Origin: Thermothelomyces thermophilus ATCC 42464
Taxonomy: Eukaryota; Ascomycota; Sordariomycetes; Sordariales; Chaetomiaceae
Direction of reading: 5' to 3'
Assembly: GCF_000226095.1 (NCBI RefSeq)
Contig: NC_016474.1
Span: forward strand, 2,294,001-2,358,000
DNA length: 64,000 nucleotides
Shown one piece after another: positions 56,229-64,000 of this stretch (position 1 is its first letter; every line of letters starts with the position of its first letter). The position numbers were made by a program, and so were the translations under genes. Under the pieces are notes generated by a model. That model had not been told where the DNA came from. It saw nothing but the letters and a program-made list of their open reading frames with translations, and made no database searches.

Positions 56229-59200
56229 GCCGGGCGGTCACCCTGCGGGTCGTCCTCGTGCCCTTCTCGTCGTTCGCCTCGCTCTCTTGCCTCCCAGAAG
56301 GGCTCGCGCGGCATGTATGTCGGTCTTCGAGGAGGCTCTTCCGATATTAGAGATGGAGGGCGGAAGGAAGGGAAGAAAAGAGAGAGCCAAAGAGAGAGCC
56401 GGTGAGATGAGAGCACATTTCTCGGCTGCTGCGGCGAGGGAGCGGCGAGCCCAAGGGTCAAGAACCCCTACACTACGGCACCTAAGGTGACCCTTTTCGA
56501 TCCGTCAAGAGATTACAACACTACAACACTACAAAAGCATAGATTGAGCTTTGCTATGACAGTCCTTGTCTTGCGTAACGCCTGGCGATCGACTGCGGGA
56601 ACCCAATCGGTTGGCCGCAAGGGCCTCTTCCCCATGAACGCCCCATGGCCCGGATCGATCTCCATCCTTCTGGCGCTTTGATCGAATGATCGAAGATCGA
56701 AGGAAAAAGGGCCAAAGAGACGGGGGATGCCGCACCCCTGGATTCGGTGGCTTGTCTCGCTTGCGCTGAAAGGCGTGGTGAACACAGGGGGTGGGGGAAG
56801 GGGGTGGGAAACCTGCGAACCAGGGTGATGGAAGTACGGATGAGGTGGCCGCGAGGACGGCCCGGGCAGACCGTGCCGCACGCGGGCAAGAGAGTTGCAG
56901 GAAGGTTCCGAGATTTTCAGGAAGGAGCTGACATAGCAACCTCAATGCTACCAACAAGGAAGGCACACAAACGGTGCTTCCATTCTACAAATTTTCATCT
57001 CACGACAGAAACCCAGCAATGCTCGATAGTGAAATGTCCCTGCATCTCTGGCCCTCAAGCACGATCGAGAATCTATTGACCGAGTTGATATTATTCAGCG
57101 CCCCCAAGGAACAATAAACGAGACGTTAAGACTTGGATACCCTCGACCTTCTCCGACCAGAGGGCCGAAGGGTTTTTCAGTCGCGCAAAGTAACGGAGGC
57201 TCTACGTCACTCTCAAGTACGCAGCACAAGCTGCAAACCCCAACCTCGAAAGTGTGTTCCGTACTCCCTACTACCGCGTACATACACGGAGGAGGGACAT
57301 GTGGGTCGGCGACCGTTGAAAATCGAGCGGGTACATCACCGCACTACACTAGCTCCGGTAAAACTCTCAACAGAATAACTATTTACACTACGGACGTACT
57401 GTGTACACTAACCTTGCAGTCCAGATCGTAACCCCTGGAGATGGACAGCGATCCGCGCGCTCCTGGTGCACCGTGTAATGTCCATATTTCGTACGGGTTG
57501 CGCGGTCTGCCAAGACGGGAAGTAGGCGGGTCTCTGGTCGACGAGAAACGCGACAAGCTTCTTCATACACTCGAGTTCTCCTGATGTGACTGACACCGTC
57601 CGTTAGGGAGTTAGATGAGGTGATCAAGTCCCCTAGAAGTCTGACAACCACTCTCTTTGCTCACACACTTTCTCGAACAGTATCCGTCACCTTGGGAAAT
57701 TGAGTCGTCAACTCTCTACACACTTACAGGTTATGAAGAGGATGTTAGCTAACACTTGGACGCCCAGGTAATATTGTTTGAGACTATTTGCTACTTGCAT
57801 GTTCACGCATTCCTCCGTCGCAGGGAACATGGGAGCCTCCTTCTCCCCACGGCGAGGCACGGCCAGACGCGGGAGCCCCTCGTCTCGCGGAGCGTCCCGA
57901 CGTCGAACCTGTTGCTTGCAAAGTTCCTCTCGATCCGATCCTGAAACGGATTCCTCTAACCGGACAGAGCGATGCGAGGGGTGATCCCCTGCATGTTGCT
58001 GCAGGCGAATGCTTTGCGCTATTTCATATATATGCACATACTGTATGTATGTACACTACACTACAGACATCGCCCTGCGCTGCTGACCTGTACCGATGCA
58101 GATGCGTGAATCGACCTGTAGTGAACGTGGTAGTGAAACGTTACTACGCTACTACATACATACATACACAGTACACTACCATGTAGTGTAGTAGTGTATA
58201 GAAGCAGGCCATGAACCCCGGCCATCTGCCGGCCGCCCCGACCAACCACATCGTCACAAGAACATCGGCGCCATCGGAACTCATTTCCGGGCCCTTGCCC
58301 ATGATACCTTATCGGTTGCTCCGTACGGACACTACGAAGCATTGCGTTGGTCTCTGTACGCGGTATTCGTGCAGTGTACATACATACGCGCAGCACTCCG
58401 GATTGCCCGCGAAATTTGGGGCCACCGCTTCGGTGTACTACACTGCATAGTAGTAGGCACCTCCCACACTACTAATAAGTGCAGGTTGGTCACACAATAT
58501 CGGTTGAGTATCAACCAGCAGAGCACCCTGGACGCCACCCCCGGCAGATTCCTCCTCTCGTTCATGGGCACGACCACGAGGATCGACTGCGGCCCTTGAC
58601 GGACTCCCGTCCTCTCTTTTGTTGGTGTACGGAGTACTTAACCGAAATCCCTCTTCTCACAATCGACCGCTTGCGCGACCGATGCGCATGTTCCTCACCA
58701 CATGTACCCCTGGTTCTCTCCAGGGTTGGGCCGGCCGAGACCAAGAGCCACCGCGGGGGAAGGCCGCTAGTGAACTTGATGTCCTCGCATAGTTACTACC
58801 TGAGCGTCGAGTCCAGGCCCTTGAGTGTTGCCCGACGGCATGGTTCCAACGGCTCCAACCCTCTTTCGGCGTGCCATCGTCTTGTTGGTCCTCGTATGTA
58901 CTTTTGTCCATACGACACTAGATTAGGCTCGTTCCCCGTTCGAGGAACGGGCCGCTTCGCATTCGTTTGGTGCTGTTGACGAGGGCCGGAGAGTGAACTA
59001 TGCTAGCGAGAACACCATCTTGATTGACTGCCATCTGTAATTTTTTTTCTTTCTATTTCTGTTTTTCTGTTTTCCCCTCACGCTTCCTTCCTCTTTCAGG
59101 CTCCGGGATCTCTTGAGGCACATGTTGGCTGGCTTACCTTGATTGTCTTTCCCGCCTTCTGCTACCCAGCGTCCTCCTCTTACCGATTGTGTGTTGGTGC

Positions 59201-59237
59201 TCGTGCGACACGCGCAGCGCATCTCCCAGCCTTCAGC
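56229..59237. promoter_or_regulatory. 3-kb divergent spacer between Pth11-like and MFS genes
   Basis: This must contain both promoters. It also contains TACA repeats and an 8-base inverted repeat (TACACTAC/GTAGTGTA, 58172-58190, CAT loop), and TACGGAGTA at 58628-58636. A C/T-rich run lies near 59040-59100. No gene is seen. Confidence 0.45.
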
Positions 59238-60793
59238 ATGCCATCCTCCGGGGAAGAAAAGCAGCAGGCCAGTGGCGTTGTAGCCAAGGACTCGCCCGCC
59301 GAGTCGGCGTCATCGTGCGCGGAGACGTCCCCCGCGCCGATCGACCCCAAGGCCGAGCGCAGGCTCCTCATGAAGCTTGACCTCATCATCTTTCCCGTCT
59401 TCTTCATCATCTACCTCATGGCCTTTCTGGACCGCATCAACATCAGCAACGCCGCCATCCAGGGGCTGACGCAGGAACTGCACCTCGACGTGGGCAGCCG
59501 CTTCAATGTTGTTCTCTTCGTACGTAGCCTTCCTCCCTCCGGATTGACCTGGACCGTGATCTGAGACCGGATGGTACCCAGGCGTACTACTCGTCCTATA
59601 TCCTCCTTGAGGTACCCTCCAACATGGTGATCAGGAAAGTCCGGCCTTCGCTCTACCTTTCGGTCCTCATGTTCTGCTGGGGCGTCATCAACATGTGCAT
59701 GGGCTTCGTGCACTCGTACGCGGCCCTGGTCGCCCTGCGCGTCCTCCTCGGCGTCTTCGAGGCCGGCGTGCTGCCGGGCATCGTCTACGTCAGCTCCATG
59801 TACTACAAGCGGCACGAGTACCAGAAGCGCATGTCCTTCTTCTTCTGCAGCACCGTCGTCGCCGGCGCCTTCGGCGGCCTGCTCGCCTACGCCATCGCCA
59901 ACCTCAGCACCCCGAGCATGGCGCCGTGGCGGTGGATCTTCATCATCGAGGGCGCCGTCACGTCCTTCCTCGCCATCGTCGGCTCCTTCGTCATCATCGA
60001 CTGGCCCGAGCAGACGCGCTACCTCGACGCCGAGGAGAAGGAGCTCCTCCGCCGGCGCATGGCCGCCGACGTGGGCGACGTCTGCCGCATGGACACGCTC
60101 AACCGGTTCGCCCTGACGCGCATCGTGCGCGACTACAAGATCTGGCTGGCCGCGCTCGTCTACATGGGCATCTCGGTCGCCGGCCTGTCGGGCACCTTCT
60201 TCCTGCCCACCATCCTGCACGAGTTCGACTGGCAGGCCGAGGAGGCCCAGGTCCGCACCATCCCCGTTTACGTCCTGGCGGGCGGCATGATGCTCCTGGG
60301 CGCCTGGGCCTCGGACCGGCTCAAACACCGCTACGGCTTCATCCTCGCCGGCGCCTCCCTCTCCACCGTCGGCTACTCGATGCTGCTCGCGCAGGAGGGC
60401 AAGTCGCGCGACTACAAGTTCGCCGGCGTCTTCCTCGTCTTCGGCGGCGCCTACATGATCACGCCCATGTGCCTCGCCTGGCTGCAGAACAACCTGTCGG
60501 GCCACTGGAAGCGCTCGTTTGGCGCCTCGGCGCAGGTCATGATCGGCAACGTCGCCGGCATCATCGGCGCCTTCATCTTCGTCAAGAAGGAGGCGCCCCT
60601 CTACCGGACCGGCTACGGCGTCGCCCTCGCCATGATGTGGTTCGGCGTCCTCTGCGCCACCGCCATGGCCGGCCTCATGTGGAGGGAGAACCGCAAGAGG
60701 GACCGCGGCGAGCGCGACCACAGGCTCGCCCTGCCCGACGAGGACAAGAACAACATGGGCGACTGGCACCCCAGCTTCAGGTTCACTCTGTGA
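59238..60793 (+). CDS. MFS transporter, Dal5/anion-cation symporter family
   Basis: Exons 59238-59519 and 59582-60793 encode 497 residues with 12 membrane helices. The phase-0 intron is 62 bases (GTACGT to ACCCAG). The N-terminal tail is hydrophilic and leads into ERRLLMKLDLIIFPVFFIIYLM. Helix 1 ends with AFLDRINISNA, the family-typical D-R-x-N. Other marks are YSSYILLEVPSNMVIRK (helix 2) and RVLLGVFEAGVLPG (helix 4). Dal5-type carriers import organic anions or amino-acid derivatives such as allantoate, pantothenate or nicotinate. The exact substrate is not readable from sequence. It lies 1.1 kb upstream of a same-strand ThDP-dependent enzyme, so the two may serve one substrate. Confidence 0.92.
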
Positions 60794-61859
60794 ATCTTGT
60801 TTTTTTCCTTCTTTTCTTTGCCAACCACCCAAAAAGAGTGTCTCCTCTTCCCCCCCTTCGGAAAACGGGGGCGCTTACCAGTGTGTAGGGATGAGCTTTC
60901 GGGCCAATCGTAATATGTAATATACACACAGACACACACGCTCCGTACGGCCTCTTTGGGGGTCGCTCAAGTTCGGCTGGATCCGATCCTGCTGTTTGTT
61001 TGTCGGCTGCGAAGATAGCACCAAAAAGCTTGTGATCAGTTTCCCGTGGCTTTTGGTCGTTGCCTGGAAAGGGTATCGCCGATGATGTTCCCCCAATTCC
61101 GCCCTCCCATCCCCTATATTCGTCTTTCCCCCATTCTCTTCTCCACCGTGCTCTTCAAAAGAAGTGAAAATAGGCTAGCCAAGCTCGCCAAGCTATCGGC
61201 CCAAAGTCAAGTACCGTGCGCTAAGCAGTGGGCGCGAAGGGCGAAGGAATTTAGTGTGTTGTAGACTACACTAAGGGAGGAAGGGAGGAGAGGGGTCACC
61301 CGTTCGGGCAGCGCGGGTGAGGGGCTCGACAAGGGTCGGAACCGGCGTCGGCCAAAGCGAGGTCCACTCACCTCGACTGCACCCAAGTACTTACAGTACA
61401 GATACACTAATGTGTAGTTGGGAAGAAAATAAGTCTTGGTAGACGAGTGAAGCTGAATCTTGTACAATAATAGCTCTGCGCTCTCAGCTCTCCGTGTGGG
61501 TCGGCAATCCCGGCGTTGCGGTCACAACAACAAGCGCGCGACGTTTTGCCCGAATTGCTGGCCCGGCAGAATGTCACCCCGCGGCTCCCGGAGTCCAGAT
61601 ATAGCAAGATGTACATATATATATATATATATATATTTGGTGATATACCCGGGCATTCGGGTGGGCGCCGAACAAACCGTCGTGAAGGCCATTCTTTCTC
61701 CTTTGTCCACCACGACCTAACTTAAGTTGGATAAATCTTTCGTTGCCTGTGGACTGCACTGCAGAGCTCCCTTCTTGTTTCTGCCCTTGGCCCCGCCGTC
61801 TTTAATCCCCTGAGCGTCCCGCCGGCCAGCTGTGTATTAGCGGTCCCGAAAACCCCGAG
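60794..61859. other. 1.1-kb spacer between MFS and ThDP genes
   Basis: Holds a (TA)n tract at 61616-61636 and a (CA) repeat near 60920-60940. It is presumably the promoter of the ThDP enzyme. No gene is seen. Confidence 0.4.
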
Positions 61860-63883
61860 ATGTATACCACGTCGTTTGCCTTCTTCGAGGCGATCGCCGA
61901 GGCCGGCGTCTCGCATTGCTTTGTCAACTTGGGATCCGACCATCCTAGCATCATTGAGGCCATGGTGGTGCTGAAGTCGAACCCCAAGTTCCCGCGCATC
62001 ATCACCTGCCCGAGTGAGGTGTGTGCGCTCAAGGCCGGGGGGCACTCCTGCGCTGCTCACCCGCAGAGCTCTCCCCCAACCCCGTAACGTTCCGGTTTGA
62101 GAAGAAGGTCGAGACCTAACGTTTTGTTTTTTTCTCTCTCCCCACCATAGATGGTCGCCATGTCCATGGCCGACGGCTACGCCCGCGTGACGGGCAAGCC
62201 TCAGTGCGTCATCATCCACGTCGACGTCGGCACACAGGCGCTCGGGGCGGCTGTCCATAACGCATCCACCGGCCGCTGTCCCGTGCTCATCTTCGCCGGC
62301 CTCTCCCCGATGACGCTGGAGGGGGAGCTGCGCGGCTCCCGCAGCGAGTTCATCCACTGGCTGCAGGACGTGCCCGACCAGCGCGCCATCGTCGCCCAGT
62401 ACTGCCGGTATACCAGCGAGATACGGACGGGCGTCAACATCAAGCAGGTGGTCAACCGGGCGCTGCAGTTTGCCACGAGCGTGCCACGGGGGCCCGTCTA
62501 CCTCTGCGCCGCGCGCGAGGTGCTCGAGGCCGACATCGAGCCGTACGAGATGAGCCTCCGGCAGCGGTACTGGGAACCCGTCGAGCTGGGCGGATTGCCG
62601 CCCAAGGGTGCCAGGGGGATCGCCGAAGCGCTGGCGGGCGCGTCGAGACCGCTTCTCGTGACCGGGTACTCGGGCCGCAATCACGAGACCCCCGCGGCCC
62701 TGATCGAGCTTGCCGACATCGTCAAGGCTCTGCGGGTGCTTGACACGGCGGGCAGCGACATGTGCTTCCCCGCTGACCACCCAGCGTGGCTGGGTGTGAG
62801 ACAGGGCGCGGACCCGTCCATATCTGACGCAGACGTGATCGTGGTGCTCGACTGCGACGTGCCGTGGATCCAGACGCTATGCAAGCCGCGACCAGACGCG
62901 ACCGTCTTCCACATCGATTCCGACCCGCTCAAGCAGCGCATGCCCCTCTTCTACATCCAGGCCGACGCCCGGTACCAAGCCGACTCGCTGCTCTCGGTGC
63001 AGCAGATCATCGAGGTCCTGCGCCGGCCGGACAGCGAGGCCGCCAAGCTCCTCGGCTCGAAGGATCTCGCCGCGGCGGAAGCCGCGCGGCAGGAGGCGTA
63101 TGCCGCGCGCATCGAGCGCATCGAGAAGGCGGCGGGCCCGCTCCCCGATGGGAGGTTCGGGGTCGCCCACCTCAGCAAACTCCTCCGGTCCGCCTGCCCC
63201 GAAGACACCATCTGGGCGGTTGAGGCGGTCACCAACACGGGCTTCATCCACGACAACGTGCGCCCGACGCGGCCCGGGTCGTGGATCAACTGCGGCGCGA
63301 GCGGTCTCGGCTGGTCGGGCGGCGCCGCCCTGGGCATCAAGCTCGCGGCCGACGCCGAGGGGCGCGGCCAGTTCGTCTGCCAGATCGTCGGTGACGGGAC
63401 ATATATGTTCTCCATCCCAGGTAGCGTCTACTGGATCGCCCATCGGTACAAGATTCCGGTGCTGACCATTGTACTAAACAACAATGGTGAGTTTTCTCAG
63501 TACCTCGTCATCCACCCAACCCTTTTCCTCACACCCCCTTCGCCCCTTGTTTCCCGGCGCTGGGCATCAGCGCAATATGACCGCCTGCGTTGGCCCTTGT
63601 CGCTGACACACAGGTGCGACCAGGCTGGAACGCGCCGCGCAAGTCGTACATGCTAGTGCACCCCGAGGGCGCGGCATCCAAGGTGTCGGACGAGGACATC
63701 CACATCTCGTTCGCCCCGCCGCCGGACTACGCCGGTATCGCGGCGGCGGCCGGGGCGGGCGACGTGCACGCCCTCAAGGTTGAGGAGGCGAGCCAGCTCG
63801 AGGCGGTGCTGAAGGACGCCGTGGCCAAGGTCCAGGCCGGAAACACGACGGTCGTGGACTGCCGAATCGTGCCAGGGTACTAG
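61860..63883 (+). CDS. Thiamine-diphosphate-dependent enzyme (ALS/decarboxylase family)
   Basis: Exons 61860-62018, 62151-63486 and 63624-63883 encode 584 residues, the usual length. The fold is three-domain PYR/middle/PP. The PYR domain starts YTTSFAFFEAIAEAGVSHCF and contains the activating Glu53, at the first exon edge (CPSE, then MVAMSMADGYARVTG). The PP domain contains the ThDP/Mg motif GDG (467-469) and the NNN about 30 residues later (LNNNGWNAPRKSY). This is the superfamily of acetolactate synthase, benzoylformate decarboxylase and related lyases. Fungal copies outside amino-acid synthesis are usually unassigned, so the substrate is unknown. The acceptor of the last intron is inferred from phase and the conserved GWN. 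It is probably linked to the MFS gene upstream. Confidence 0.92.
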
Positions 63884-64000
63884 ACGGGAACTGAAACGAT
63901 GTGGCGGTACATAATCAAGAGAGGTGCTGTGCGGCTGCGAGACGCAGGGCAGTCAACTCCTTTCCCAGAGACTTTTCTGCAGTGGTTCCTCGTCGCCAAG

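Noticed and set aside
59411-60832. A 473-codon open frame opposite the MFS gene
   Set aside because: It arises from high GC third positions in the MFS coding sequence. The sense protein is clearly real.

Overview
The window is nuclear DNA of a filamentous ascomycete. Most genes contain short introns with fungal signals (GTAAGT/GTATGT-type donors, RCTRAC branch sites, YAG acceptors). Coding DNA is GC-rich, spacers are large, and the encoded proteins are typical of Pezizomycotina: Mdm34, Pth11-like receptor, large secreted catalase, Dal5-like MFS carrier. Protein similarity and gene style fit Sordariomycetes, most likely Sordariales (Chaetomiaceae-like). This placement is judged from remembered family sequences, not from a search.

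Layout. Positions 1-1970 are AT-rich, broken DNA followed by a promoter region. Three plus-strand genes follow: a Pro-rich unknown protein, dephospho-CoA kinase, and a long Lys/Ser- and Asn-rich unknown protein. From 8.6 to 25.4 kb all genes are on the minus strand: eIF5, a six-exon cytochrome P450, a 53-residue Cys-rich protein, a DUF1749 alpha/beta hydrolase, an Ark1/Prk1-type kinase and Tti1. From 26 to 38 kb strands alternate: SYF2 (+), COQ11 (-), YAF9 (+), MDM34 (-), IPK1 (+) and an equilibrative nucleoside transporter (-). From 39 to 56 kb genes are again on the minus strand: secreted catalase, haspin kinase, CCDC47/PAT10-like ER protein, ECM15-like protein, an unknown multi-pass membrane protein with an AT-hook-like motif, and a Pth11-like receptor. 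The right end holds an MFS carrier and a thiamine-diphosphate enzyme, both on the plus strand.

Function. Most genes are single-copy housekeeping genes: translation (eIF5), splicing (SYF2), CoA and ubiquinone synthesis, PIKK assembly (Tti1), chromatin (YAF9, haspin), inositol phosphate metabolism (IPK1), ER-mitochondria contacts (MDM34) and endocytosis (Ark1). They do not form one pathway. Accessory-type genes (P450, catalase, Pth11-like receptor, MFS plus ThDP enzyme) sit beside the largest spacers. No polyketide, peptide or terpene core enzyme, and no RNA gene or CRISPR array, was found. One AT-rich stretch at the left edge may be a decayed repeat.

Exon joins were worked out by hand from frame, splice signals and family similarity. 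Summed exon lengths are divisible by three in every gene model. No convincing new multi-gene system was found. The best leads are a recurrent spacer motif (TACTCCGTA and TACGGATTAC), sense-strand pyrimidine runs in the longer introns, a likely GC-AG intron, very short exons, and two unknown low-complexity proteins flanking the CoA kinase.
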